DNA from: Lycorma delicatula
Taxonomy: Eukaryota; Arthropoda; Insecta; Hemiptera; Fulgoridae
Direction: 5' to 3'
NCBI RefSeq assembly: GCF_047948215.1
Contig: NC_134460.1
Span: 8,985,501-9,049,500 of the forward strand
DNA length: 64,000 bases
Below, piece by piece: positions 11,512 to 22,669 of the stretch. Under the pieces are notes generated by a model, which saw only the letters and a program-made list of their open reading frames with translations, was not told where the DNA came from and did no database searches. The translations under genes and the position numbers were made by a program. How positions within the stretch are numbered: position 1 is the first letter of the stretch; every line of letters starts with the position of its first letter.

Positions 11512-11610
11512 AATAACACGCTTTTCTCAGAAAAGATCCAACTAAAATTGACTTAAGTGGTCCCATGTTGGCCGTAAAAGCATAACAATAATTATATATA
11601 TATGTATATA

Positions 11611-12009
11611 AAATAATGATGAAATATGATATGCGTCAATAGGTAACGCTTGGTTCTCCATTTCTCCACCACAAATAAATATTTTTGTTTTTTAATTCTG
11701 CATTTGTTTCCGTGTACTTGATAAATATCGCTATAAAATTTAGTAACCTTCTCCTGTTTCGTTTTATTTTTCATTTTGTTGATGGTTACATCATGATATT
11801 CTATAATAAACATAATATTAGATAAATATAAGACTCACATTTACTTAACGAGTAATAAAGGGACTTTTGCTCTAACTTAATATTTCAGGTAAAATTGTAT
11901 AAATATTTGATGTTAATAAAAACTAATATTTTAGCAATTGTGTAACTGTCCACTTTATTGAAGAATTGGAGGATGGTATCTCATTTTCAAATGAAGTGCA
12001 GCAAAAATT
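11611..12009. other. AT-rich spacer between B1 and the right inverted repeat
   Basis: No gene or family recognised. Confidence 0.4.
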
Positions 12010-12067
12010 GTGTACTTGTAATTTAATAGGCGTACAAGGAAGTCATGTGATGTCCACATCAGATTTC
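12010..12067 (-). repeat. right arm of the 58-bp inverted repeat
   Basis: The reverse complement reads AATCTGATGTGGACATCAC, then ATGACTTCCTTGTACGCC and ATTAAATTACAAG, matching 9184-9241. Homology stops inside of the arm; the repeat body seen at 9242-9870 does not continue from this arm. This fits either a terminal inverted repeat or a truncated second copy in the opposite orientation. Confidence 0.75.
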
Positions 12068-12827
12068 TTTTTTCTGGTGGAAGGCTTAAGTCTTTATTTG
12101 CTGGAAAAATTATTTACTTAAGTTGACCGAATTTTAGAGCAATGCTATTAAAAAGGTTAAAAAAAAATTTAGTTTACTTAAAATAAATAAAGGTTACTAC
12201 GATGCCCACGTACCCGATGGAGTCGAACAGTAGTAGGTGAAGTTGGATTATTTATAGCCAAAATATTTTTGCCAAATTTCAACTGTTTGATCAAAAGGTT
12301 TTTAAAATATAATGCAAAAACTATTTAGAAATATTTTTGCACATATCCCAAATCCGGTTGACTTAAAAATCTGGAATATTAAATACCTAAACAATACTTT
12401 CTTCGTAGTAAATCTCAATTTTCTAACACAATTACAAAATGACAGAAATTAAAACTAGTGAAAACTACTCTTCCATTTTTGATTTTTTTTTCAAAAATTT
12501 AACGCCATTCCCATGTATAAAATTTTTTGGCCATTTCGAAAAATTAATGTTGAACCTGTCCCGAGGTATTCAGAAAAAAATTCAGGTTCTCAGACTTAAA
12601 ACATGTACAAATATCTTCTGAAAATTTCAATAATTTTTTTTTGTACTAAGAAATTCTTGAAGCCCCGATATTCGCAAAAACTTCGATCCTATACTTTCTC
12701 TTTTTAGTTCTTTTCTCGTATTAACAGAGTTTTAGTCGAGAAAGTAGCATGATAAAATTATTCATTGCTATTTTAGAAGAAAGTTTAATTGTATATTCTT
12801 ACTTCTTCCTGTTTCTTTCTCTTCATC
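12068..12827. other. AT-rich DNA, possible old repeat
   Basis: No gene seen. The stretch around 12240-12600 has the look of an old dispersed repeat but I cannot assign it. Confidence 0.35.
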
Positions 12828-13560
12828 ACATCATACCGTTGGTTGCGCATTTATTGTCAATGATAGAACATATATGTTTGCTCTACCTGGTATTACGAGT
12901 GTGTTTATTGCTGAACTATACGCTATAAATAAGGTTCTGATATCATTAACCCTAAGTACCGAAATATCCGTATTTGCAGTGACTCATGTAGTGCCCTCCA
13001 AGCTTTTGAAAAGTTTTACTCCAGACATCCTATCGTCATCGAAATCGCTAAGTTGAACCACTGCAACATACAAGTGAGTTTCTACTGGATCCCTAGCCAC
13101 GTGGGAATTCCGTGTAATGAACGTGGAGATTCCGTCGATAAAGACGCATGTAATCAAACCTCTTTCACTACTCGTGTTACTATATATTCAACTTTATTGC
13201 CTGGTAAAACTCACACTTTGCGCAAAGTGGCAAGATAATTGGATTGCTACAGTAACAACAAACTTCGTTATATCAAAGATACTGTATTGTCATGGGATTT
13301 CTCTCACAGAAAAAATTCACCGAAAGGAAGTGGCCTTCTGCCGATTGAGGAAAGGACATACATAAGCCATTCACGGGAACCTGTTATCAGCGGAAATGCA
13401 CCACTATGCGTAAGGTGCGACTGCTGCTTAACTGTGCGCCACCACCTTGTAGATTGCGTATGTTATGCGGCCTCATGTGGTAAATTTAAATTGCTCAGAA
13501 ACATTCGTTAAATCCTGGTCAATGACAAGGAGTTTTTAAACCGGGTGTTGTTATTTCCCC
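12828..13560 (+). mobile_element. LINE remnant with RNase H and C-terminal zinc-knuckle (I/Jockey-like)
   Basis: The frames together give the end of a non-LTR polyprotein. RNase H pieces are VGCAFIV, LPGITSVFIAELYAINK (the E-L-Y-A helix) and VSFYWIPSHVGIPCNERGD (the PSHVGI.GNE block, with N changed to C). These are followed by the tail FCRLRKGHTYISHSREP and a knuckle CVRCDCCLTVRHHLVDC, then ILVNDKEFLNRVLLF. Frameshifts occur near 13050, 13230 and 13350. RNase H would remove the RNA strand during reverse transcription. A related tail is on the minus strand at 42600-43180. The upstream RT is missing, so the copy is 5' truncated. Confidence 0.75.
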
Positions 13561-14000
13561 GACAGATCAGTTTATTACATAAAGTTTAGTATTGTTTTTT
13601 ACTAGTTTTTTAAATTTGTTTTCTATAATATTTCTGTTATCCGAAAAGGAGCTCTCTACATTTCTCTCACCCTTTGTTGAATTTTATTTTTTTATTTCAA
13701 CTTTTTGTCTGTTTTTTTTATAGTTTTGTTTCATTTTAAATTGATTTATTGTTATTATTCTTCGCCTGTGATTTTAGTTGTAAGTTTTTGTGATATTTTA
13801 TTTTTGTTATTAGTTGTTAAGTTTTAGTTATTATTTTTAATATTTTAGTTTTATTTTTTTTTACATGATATTTTAACTATGATATAAGTTGTATGTTTTT
13901 GTTTGTTTAATCTTTTTTAGCTTTTTAATGTTGTTTTAGTTATCCGCTTTTAATTTTTAATACATCGTTAACATTTTTATCTAATAGGGGTTTATAAGAA
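13561..14000 (+). mobile_element. probable 3' UTR of the RNase-H LINE
   Basis: T-rich sequence follows the polyprotein end directly and stops near GGGTTTATAAGAAAAAAAGG. The assignment rests on position only. Confidence 0.35.
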
Positions 14001-14214
14001 AAAAAGGAAAACTACTGAGATAAAATATCAAGGCTAGAATAATAGAGTAAATGATGATAAAGGGGCATTCTACATGTAGGAAGACAAAAAAAACTGATGG
14101 AAATAACCTTGCCCAAAAGAGTAAAGAGTATATAAAACTTCCGTACATTCGTAATCAAAGTCCCGAATTAAGACGTCAGAGTATCATTGTGTAGGGTCGA
14201 AGCAGTAGATAATG

Positions 14215-14222
14215 AGTTATTG

Positions 14223-14253
<31 letters not shown>

Positions 14254-14645
14254 TTCCCACCTACTCATCTGGAACGGATCTACAATCAAGTTTGACTCGC
14301 GCCAGAGGAGTGTCCTTTACTCTAGCTCGCCTCCCCGCCCGCCGGCTGTATGTCCGGCACGGCAGGTCAGTTCACCGGTTAGCTCTTTTTATTTCGTAGG
14401 TGGAAATTCCACCTACGACAAGCCGTCATCAGCGAGCGGTTTCTTCTTGACGAGCTTCCTCATCTTTCTTCTTTATAACTGCGGTTATAAACGACGAGAT
14501 CACATTAAAGTTATCCTCGTTAAGTAGCATTTTATCCACCACATTCTCCGTAGATAATGGCCCTATACGTCTTACACAGGATTGCCTGCTTTCAGTCCAA
14601 CGGTTACATTCAAATACTACATGTTCAGGGGAATCAAGTTATTGT
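14215..14645 (-). mobile_element. R1-like LINE 3' end with poly(A) and short TSD
   Basis: On the minus strand the last ORF residues read DSPEHVVFECNRWTESRQS, then RIGPLSTENVVDKML, then a charged tail KKKDEEARQEETAR and a stop. This is the H-x4-C knuckle plus C-terminal helix seen in R1-clade LINEs. A GC-rich 3' UTR and a poly(A) (T run 14223-14250 on the plus strand) follow. AGTTATTG occurs at 14215-14222 and 14637-14644, a probable 8-bp target duplication. A perfect 12-bp-arm palindrome sits just after the stop (14394-14418). Confidence 0.8.
14394..14418. repeat. 25-bp palindrome in the LINE 3' UTR
   Basis: The arms TCGTAGGTGGAA and TTCCACCTACGA are separated by one A, with no mismatch. It lies about 30 nt downstream of the ORF stop of the R1-like fragment. 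A role in RT recognition or RNA folding is inference. Confidence 0.75.
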
Positions 14646-15113
14646 AAACCAATCTTAATACACGATCCTTAAAACTGATTTAAATTTAGGTATGAAAGAG
14701 CTACTCACCACAAGTAGTTTTTTTTTCTTAAGACAAGACTCAAGCTTTCTTAAGGAAAACCTTCGACCATTATGTCCTAAATTGAGGTATCATATTGAAC
14801 ATACAAGAGATTTTTATCATATCTTTTACTGTTTTTTGTAATACATCATTTTACAAATATAATTTTTTCAGAAAATGTTGGTAATTGCTGATTCTATACA
14901 AATAATCTCCGAATCTTGGCAGCGTTTCAAACTTCAATTTTGCTGTGATTACTTAGTCTATCTTATCTTGTTTGAACAAATTATCTTTATAATTTTTTAC
15001 TATATTAAGTTCATAACAAATTTTCAAAAATGATTTCAATTTCTTTCCTCTCAATCTTGATATGAACAGATCTAACGCCAATAAGAAAATGTAAAGTAAT
15101 ATTATAAAAGGCT
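14646..15113. other. AT-rich intergenic DNA
   Basis: Nothing recognised. Confidence 0.4.
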
Positions 15114-15577
15114 AACTTTTATGTTATAACCCACCGGGTTGGTCTAGCGGTAAACGCGTCTTTCCAAATCAGCTGATTTGGAAGTCGAGACTTTCAGTGT
15201 TCAAATCCTGGTAAAGGCAATTACTTTTATACGGATTTGAATACTAGCTCGTGGATACCGGTGGTCTTTGGTGGTTGGGTTTCAATTAACCACACATCTC
15301 AGAAATGGTCGAACTGAAACTGTACAAGACTGCACTTCATTATACACATATATATCATCCTCATTCATCCTCTGAAGTAATATCTGAACGGTAATTCCCG
15401 GAGTCTGGTTAATTGAAACCCACAATTAACCACACATCTCAGGAATGGTCGAACTGAGACTGTACAAGAATATGCTTACGTACACTTGTACATATCATCC
15501 TCGTTCATTCTCTAAAGTAATACCTGACGGTGATTCCCGGAAGCTAAAAAGGAAAAAGAAAAAAACTTTTATGTTAT
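15114..15577 (+). mobile_element. SINE family 1, copy S2 with duplicated 3' body and 14-bp TSD
   Basis: The insert is 15128-15563, flanked by perfect AACTTTTATGTTAT at 15114-15127 and 15564-15577. The head has GGTCTAGCGGTAAACGCGTC (A box), a 22-bp perfect palindrome centred at 15172/15173, and GTGTTCAAATCCTGG (B box). The body from CAATTAACCACACATCTCAG is present twice, at 15283-15422 and from 15423 on, making this copy about 140 bp longer than S1. The tail is AAGCTAAAAAGGAAAAAGAA. Because the TSD lies outside both units, the duplication was probably present in the RNA that inserted. Confidence 0.9.
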
Positions 15578-16561
15578 GGATTAAATCTAGATTATCTCTT
15601 GAGTATTAAAAATTTGTATTTTTTTTTAATAATACATATGTTTTTAACATTTTGCATATTAGGAAACAGGGATTTATTCTTTAATTCTTGCGATAGGTCC
15701 TTGTAATCCTTTACTAGACTTTAACATTGAGAACAATCACTCTTAAACAATATACTGAGTTAAAAGTGTTCACAATTTTTTTTCTATTTATTTCTATACT
15801 TTTACTCTGCATTTTAATTTATTTACATCCAGTCCTTCTGAGACGTAGTTGTCAAATTGGTGTTTTAATATTTCGTTCAAAAAAAAAAATTAGATCTCTG
15901 ACGCGGAACATTAATTGTTGTTCTTTTAGCCGTAAGATTTTCTGTTCGAAACCTATTTCACTTGATCGTTTACGTTCAACATATCTATATTTTCTATAGT
16001 GTAACGCACAAGTATCTTTCAAATTAACTTAATTAACCATTAAAAAAAAATGTTAGCTACTGTACAACAAGACGAAGTTCATATTCGTGGAGGAACGCAG
16101 CACTGTTTTTTGTTTGGCCATAGACAGAGACGGAGATATAACACAACAGTACAGTCTGGGTTTAGTCCTACTGAATAAAGTGACATGCTTGTCGATCCGT
16201 TCTAAACAAGAAATGTTGTCCGTTTAAAATAGGTTACTGTATTTTTTGGAACCTGTAATTTCTTTCTGATTATGGTAGTAACACAAAAATTTTAATTTGC
16301 ATTACTGTATTCATAAATGTAATAAATTTAACGTGCAATTATTTACAATACTTTAATATTAAGTAAATATTTTCACTAAAAGAGTATCATAGTTCACAGC
16401 ATCATATTCAAAATAATTTGGACATATTATTACTTACCGGTTACTTTCTTCCTTAAAATAAAGTTAAGTAAAACGAATGCAACTTTACATTTCATTTCTG
16501 AATAATAATTTAACAGCTCAAAATCATATCGGTTTTTCGCATAACTATTATTTACAGCATC

Positions 16562-16601
<40 letters not shown>

Positions 16602-17569
16602 ATTAACCTACTATGAAAAATATTTTAAAATCAGAATTCTGAGGTAAAATAATTATTGAATAATTGGGTACATACATATATACTCGTATATATAACACAA
16701 GTCAAATATAATAACACTCAAGAATGCGGAATGTTTTTTATATGAATAGTAAACAAGAAATCCTAAAAGAAGTTCCATGTTTCTAGCTAATTATAGTTTT
16801 AAGTATTTAATAATATTATAACATTGTAAGTAAACTTTTTTGTCAAAGCACTAATATAAGAGATCAATATATTATTCGAAATAGTTGGTAATACCTGAAA
16901 ATTAATTTAATTTAAACACTTGGTAACCCATGATAAAATATTAAATTTATAGATGTGATTTAATTTCCGTAAGACTTAACTACAATTAAAATTAATTGTT
17001 AGTCTAGCGGTAAATTTGATTAATTGTTTAACATGTAATTAAATCATAAAACAATGTACTCAAATTACAACAAAACAAACTATTGAGATAACTAAAGCAA
17101 CCACTGAGCAACTAAAGCAAACTGTATAAACTATAGTTATTGATGATTCATTAAATTAAGATCTAAAATGAAATACTCAAACAAAAGCAAATATATAAAC
17201 TAGCGCTATGAATGTTTAACATCGTATGCTTTTAAGAAATTAACTAAAATAATTTATGTAAGATAGAACAAGAGATACTACTAAAGATCAATTCAGTTTT
17301 CAGAAGGAAAAAAGAAATATAGAATATCAAGCTAATTTTAATTCTCATTAATTTTAGATGACAGGTTAAAGAAAAATACATTTTTTCTGAGAGAAAAAAT
17401 TGATTAAAAAAAAAATAGAATTGAATTATATAAAAAAATGAATACTATGATACTTGTATTTCTTACAAGAATAAAAAAAGAAGACCAGCTACAATATAAA
17501 AAGAAATGAAACATGTCCTGTTGGCATTCCAGCTTATAAATAAAGGGAGTAGAACATTTCAAACAGGGT
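15578..17569. other. AT-rich intergenic DNA with a T32 tract
   Basis: No gene or recognisable element. A run of 32 T lies at 16564-16595; no LINE homology is visible beside it. Confidence 0.5.
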
Positions 17570-18235
17570 AATAGTTCAAGAAAAGAAGAAAAAAAATGTT
17601 AAAATTTGCTGATGATGTGATTTTGGATAAACTATGATGCAATTTGGATGAAAGGTAAAAGTTCATGGCTAGTGAATTTCTTTATTTATAAATAAGTGAT
17701 AATAAAACAAAGGTAATTAAATGAGACATAAGGAGGATAACTAGTAATATTAAAATAGAAGAAAACAATATACCAACCAAGACAGTTGTTATTTAGGTAG
17801 TAAAATTAAAAAGGATGGACAAATTAAATAATATATAAAGAAAAGACTAGAATGTTAACAGATACGTTATGCAAGAAATACATCTACTGGTACCAAACAC
17901 AAAAGCAGGAAGTTGAAATAATTATTTACAATATTTTTTCGCAATGTAGAAGATTTAGTATAGAGAAACATGGATAATAGAGAAGCAAAAAAAGGAAGTA
18001 ATTTAGATAGGGTAGATGTTGAAAATTAGTCGGGTAGATACTATGAGATGAAAAGTTTTCAGAATTGGCGAAGAAGAGAGAAGTTTGTGGCAGAATCTGT
18101 GATATCCAGGAGCAGTAAATTTGGTTGAAATAAAAGAGTGTAGAAGGTAAATAGTAATGGAAGAAAAATATTAGAATATATGAAACAATTAATTGAAGAT
18201 GTAGGTTTGTCTACCAATTGAGGCTAAGGAAGAAA
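17570..18235 (+). mobile_element. ancient LINE relic related to LINE-A
   Basis: Frames contain MLKFADDVILD (RT box C), ISDNKTKVIK (box D), a YLGSKIKKDGQ-like piece, MLKISRVDT (compare MLKIRWVD of LINE-A) and RIGEERSLWQNL (compare RQIDEERSIWKN). Stops are very frequent. The order is the same as in LINE-A but the sequence is far diverged, so it is probably an older related family. No tail or TSD seen. Confidence 0.6.
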
Positions 18236-18429
18236 TGTTGTATAGCATGAAACGAAATGAAGTGCATCGAATCAGTAAAAAAATCAAGACAGAAATGAAA
18301 AGAAAAACAAAAATTAGTATCAATAGCTTTACACAAAGTACTTTAATAGAAAAGAAATCTTTTTTAAATTTTGAAAACAAAATTATTGAACCGTTAGTAA
18401 ATTATGCTGACAACTATTTAAGTATTTGA

Positions 18430-20960
18430 GGGTATTCAGTGTAACTAACCATCCAAATGGCAAAGCAAAAGAGGATACTGCTCTACTAAAAAAAATGAGA
18501 TAAAACACATACAACTCCCACCATTTACAGCCAATGATATTCAAGCAAGATTTGAATTAAGAGACTGGTTTGCACCACTTACAATCTAAGTAGTAGTCTA
18601 CTGTTTTTCTACACACTTGATCACAGATAAGATGTAGTTTGAATATTTCAGCTCACTGGATAGCCGCTTTACCAAGGGGGTAACTGGAATGTGAAGCATG
18701 CACTCTGGGGCTCTAAAATAATAACTAATGTAGTAGAGTACTAAAAGAGTCTATTACAAGGTTATAGCTGAATACTATCGTTGTCTTAGAACCAAACTAC
18801 TGGCCTACGGACATGACCAAAGCTCATGACCTTTTTGAATTTCTTTAATAGATTGGGAGTAGGTTCTCTCTATATTTGACATTAGAAATAACTTTACTTT
18901 CAACCATTCTGCAGTGATATTAATTCTTAGCACCATGGTCAAACATAAGAAGTCTCCGCTCTTCCTTAACAGTAGGACTGACTGCAATCTTTACCGGGAC
19001 CTGGGTTGAGAAATGACTACCATAGGAGTACCATTGAAGTGTGCAGATGAAATTGATGATGCAACCTTAAGATTGACATTAGGAGTCAGCATGACTCTCA
19101 ATGCCTATGGAGATAAATGAAGGAATGAATTAATTATCCCAAGGAGGTGATGGAATGTATTGCACAGAAAAGGAGAATTTGGAGAAAGAGGTAGTACTAT
19201 GGGAGTCCTGAAGACAGAACTGCTCTCAACTGAACTGCCTGTAAATTTAACAGGTTCTTAAGGTCAGTCAAAAATGAAAAGTTTAAAGGCTACGTAGAAA
19301 ATTTATCACCTCTGGATAGAGATGAATATTCTTTGTGAAGAGCACAAGAAGGTTCAAAAGACCACCAATGCCATATAAGGTCATCTGATAGATGGGCTTG
19401 CAGCAACAGCAAAAATGCAGTACTCTTTGGCACATATCTACACAATGTAGTCAAGACACATGATTCAAAGGGTGTCAATGAAGAAGAGATTTTTCAATTC
19501 CTGGATAGCTCACTTCCACTACATCTTCCAATGAAACCCATTTCAACTATGAAATTATCACAGGAATTTAATAGATTGAAGAACTCAAAGAAGGCCCCAA
19601 GATTTGATTTAATACTGACAGAATGCTGTTTATGTTACCTTCTTAGGCATTGCTTTACATAACTCAACTAATCAATGCAATTCATCGAACAATGTGCTGC
19701 CCCTCAGAATGGAAAGTATCTGCCCCTCAGTATTACTATGATCTTGAAGCCAAATAGATCAATAACAATTGGTTTAAACTCATACAAGCTTATAAGTTTA
19801 CTTTCTGTCTTTTCTAAGGTACTTGACAGGCTTTTCCGTCAAGGATTATGACTATAATAAAGGAGTATTATAATAAAAGATAACGCTATCCCAGACCACC
19901 TGTTTGATTTTAGAGGTGGCCATTCACTCATCAAGCAAACCAATGGAATTGTTGGTGCGATCAGTGGTTGACTGGAAAAGAAGGGATGCTATAAGATGTT
20001 CAGCAAGTATTTGATAAATTTTGGCTTTCCTGTCTCCTTTCATAAGTACAGTCATGCTTACCGCAAATAATCTATCTCGTGCTATGTAGCTAGCTAGATA
20101 GATGATTTTCACAACCATGAAATGTACAACTATAAACAATTTATCTACATAACTACATAAACAAACAGTAAAGGGTTTCATAGAGTTCAGCCCTAGATCT
20201 GATCCTATATTTCATATACCTTCCCAGTACATATGATATCATAGGTGCATCCCCTTTCCAGACAACACAGTGATATTGGCAGTCAATTGTGATGCGGGCC
20301 TTGCCTTGAGTAAACTTCAAACCTCATTGGATATTAACAACTGAATACATAGGTGGAAGATAAAATTCGAGCCTGATAAATCGAGTCAAATGACATTTAC
20401 CATGAAGAGAAATAACTCCCTTCAAATTTACCACAACAGTATTCCTATCCCTCATATGGACACGGTATCTAGGTTTATATCTAGACCATCATTTAATTTG
20501 GAAAGATAATCTTAAAGAGATAAGAAAACACTATACAAATGTATTGGTTACCTGGCAAGAAATCTCATTTGCTCCTGCAAATAAATTACTGCTGTATAAA
20601 GTCTTCCTGAAACCAATATGGAAATATAATGCACAAGTGTGGGGAATAGCTTGTAACAGCATCGTTGAAGTCATCCAACGATTTCAAGTTAAAGTAGTCA
20701 GGAATACCACGGTTTTTAGGAACAATGAGGTTCATGTGTCACTTGAATTACTATTTGTTTGTGAGCAAATCCTAAAGTCCTGTAGGAACTAGATATCTAA
20801 ACGTATTAAATATACATAAAGCATCTAGCAGTGAATCTACTACACAAAGGTAGGGAGATTAGATGATTAAAGAGACTTCGTGTAGTAGACCTTAGTGAAC
20901 TTTGAAGTTTAAGTTTATAATCTGTGAAATGGAACAGTGATGTCTTTCCACTTTTCTTGA
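18430..20960 (+). mobile_element. degenerate Jockey-like LINE, endonuclease plus RT
   Basis: Blocks of a Jockey polyprotein appear in order. The endonuclease part is NHPNGKAKEDTA, NDIQARFELRDWFAPLTI, VVYCFSTHL, and GGNWNVKHALWGS (the GGDxNAKH catalytic block, with D changed to N). The RT part is KNSKKAPRFD, INAIHRTMCCPSEWK, SYKLISLLSVFSKVLDRL, DHLFDFRGGHS, ILYFIYLP and YLGLYLDHHLIWKD. The C-terminal part is LLYKVFLKPIWKYNAQVWG, then IVEVIQRFQVKVVRN (20544-20792). Many stops and frameshifts are present and the FADD box is lost. It is an old copy; about 2.5 kb of the original survives. Confidence 0.75.
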
Positions 20961-21152
20961 TAGATTACTATCCACACTGATCTATCAGTCACATTACACT
21001 CACGCAGAGATGGGTAAGTTAACACTTCTGGTATCATTTAAAGGTCATGTCAAATGAACATTGAGTGGTACACTTGCGTTCAATTATTTAATATTATTTA
21101 ATATTTTAAATGAAAAGTTTATTCAGTCAAAACTTCCCTACATCTATGCCTC

Positions 21153-21692
21153 GTGAAAATATGGAACGAAGAAAAACTTCCAGAACACTGGACCACAGCC
21201 CTCATCCATCCATTACATAAAAAAGGGGATAAAACTAATCCTGAAAACTACAGAGGCATATCTCTCCTGGATTGCACATACAAAATCCTGTCGAGAATCA
21301 TATACAACCGATGCAAAGACCAACTTGAACTGGAACTTGGGGAATACCAAGGGGGATTTAGGCCATGGAGAGGTTGCCCGGAGAAAATAATATCCCTAAA
21401 ACTTATGATGGACTTATATAAAAGACGGAAAAAACAACTAATAATCACCTTCGTCGACTTTAATTGTATCTTCGCCTATGATTGTATACACCGACCATCC
21501 ATGCTGAATATTCTGAGAAACCTGGGCCTTCACCCTAAACTCGTAAACATGATAAAATTAACTTTAACTGATACCCAGTCCAGAGTGAAATTCAGAGGTG
21601 AACTCTCTCAACCCTTCTACATAAAAACTGGATTGAGGCAAGGAGAGGCCTCTCACCACTCCTTTTTAACTGCGCCCTCGAATTTGTCATGA
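21153..21692 (+). pseudogene. LINE-B copy B2, N-terminal RT part
   Basis: The frame opens at a GTG in the truncated ORF, so there is no true start. Blocks are IWNEEKLPEHWTTALIHPLH, GDKTNPENYRGISLLDC and GEYQGGFRPWRGCP. Box A reads FVDFNCIFAYDCI, where B1 has FVDFKRAYDCI; the insertion separates the catalytic Asp from the conserved A-Y pair. GLRQGE then goes out of frame at a one-base deletion. This half cannot give a working RT. Confidence 0.85.
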
Positions 21693-22669
21693 GAAAATGG
21701 TATGAAATAAATCCCAAAAATATAAAAATGGGTACTAAGAAAAACTCCATCACACTAAATCGCCTAGGATTTGCAGATGACCTCGCTCTTTTAGCAAATA
21801 ATATTCAAGAAGCCAAAACACAAATCATGAGCCTTCAAAACCTAGCACAAAAGATAGGGCTTCATATCTCTTTCGAAAAAACTGAACTAATGGCCATAGA
21901 TCCTCTGGTAATAGAGCGCATTACGGTAAACAATCAGAAAATTAAAATAGTAAAACGATTTAAATATCTAGGGGAAATAATAACTTATAATTTAAATGAA
22001 AAAGTGACATGGCAAAACAGGACAAATAAAATGATTAAATCCCAAAAATTAACTCGGTCAACATATAACAAAAAATGCCTTTCTGCTAAAACAAAACTTA
22101 AACATTATAAAACTGTAGTACAGCCAGAAGTCACCTACGGAAGCGAGACCCTTTTCAAAATCACTCAGAAAAACCGAATTGAAAAAATTCTGAAAATAGA
22201 GAGGAGAATTGTCAGAACGTGTATCAATAAAAAACACCAAAAAGAAGGCCAATGGTGGATTGTGCCAAATGAGGCGGTGTATCGAGAAATAGAGCCTGTT
22301 ACTGATACTATGCGGAAAAAAAGAATCTCTTTCTTCGGTCATCTCATAAGGACACCGCAAACAAGACCGTCAAGAAATATCATTGAAAAGCTCTGGTTCC
22401 AAAAGCTAGAAGTAGGATGGATCAACGAAATTAGAGAAGATATGAAAGAATTGGGAATTTCCCTGACCGACCTACAGAATAAAACGGGAAAAATTACAAA
22501 GCTAAAAGATAAAAGCATTAGATTTAAACAAAAGACAGACAAACGACAAAATACAACGAAGAGGGTGTTTACGGATGAAGAAAAGAAAGCAAGATCTGAA
22601 CGGACGAAGAAATACTGGGCAGCTCGAAAGAGTAAAATAACACGCTTTTCTCAGAAAAGATCCAACTAA
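21689..22669 (+). CDS. LINE-B copy B2, RT palm and C-terminal domain
   Basis: The 326-residue open frame starts after the box B frameshift. Early residues hold GFADDLALLANNIQEAK (box C), then FEKTELMAI (box D) and RFKYLGEIITYN (box E). The middle holds VTYGSETLFKITQKNRIEK and the motif KRISFFGHLIRTPQ. The C-terminus is basic: KYWAARKSKITRFSQKRSN, then stop, 52 bp before the (AAT)n tail. It is almost the same as B1 but without the two B1 C-terminal lesions. It shows what the family C-terminus looks like when intact. Confidence 0.85.
   Translation: MRKWYEINPKNIKMGTKKNSITLNRLGFADDLALLANNIQEAKTQIMSLQNLAQKIGLHISFEKTELMAIDPLVIERITVNNQKIKIVKRFKYLGEIITYNLNEKVTWQNRTNKMIKSQKLTRSTYNKKCLSAKTKLKHYKTVVQPEVTYGSETLFKITQKNRIEKILKIERRIVRTCINKKHQKEGQWWIVPNEAVYREIEPVTDTMRKKRISFFGHLIRTPQTRPSRNIIEKLWFQKLEVGWINEIREDMKELGISLTDLQNKTGKITKLKDKSIRFKQKTDKRQNTTKRVFTDEEKKARSERTKKYWAARKSKITRFSQKRSN

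Larger units (their letters stand above)
10072..11591 (+). mobile_element. LINE-B copy B1, 5'-truncated, near-identical to B2
   Basis: It begins ATATGGAACGAAG directly at the TA microsatellite and ends GTTGGCCGTAAAAGCATAACAATAATT. It encodes reverse transcriptase and a C-terminal domain. Lesions relative to B2: a one-base deletion at about 10225 (GATGCAAAG to GATGAAAG) that creates a stop; a one-base deletion at about 11042 that creates TAG; and a 29-bp deletion near 11481 between 7-bp repeats GAAGAAA, which frameshifts the C-terminus. The rest is very close to B2, so both copies derive from a recently active source. Confidence 0.9.

Noticed and set aside
15132..15200. Genuine tRNA gene
   Set aside because: A and B boxes are present but the anticodon arm is replaced by a palindrome, there is no acceptor stem pairing, and the unit continues into a SINE body with TSDs.
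16564..16595. T32 tract as the poly(A) of a minus-strand retroelement
   Set aside because: No LINE, SINE or coding homology adjoins it and no target duplication was found.
18235..18429. 64-codon plus-strand ORF between two LINE relics
   Set aside because: Lys/Ile-rich, no motif, expected by chance in AT-rich DNA.
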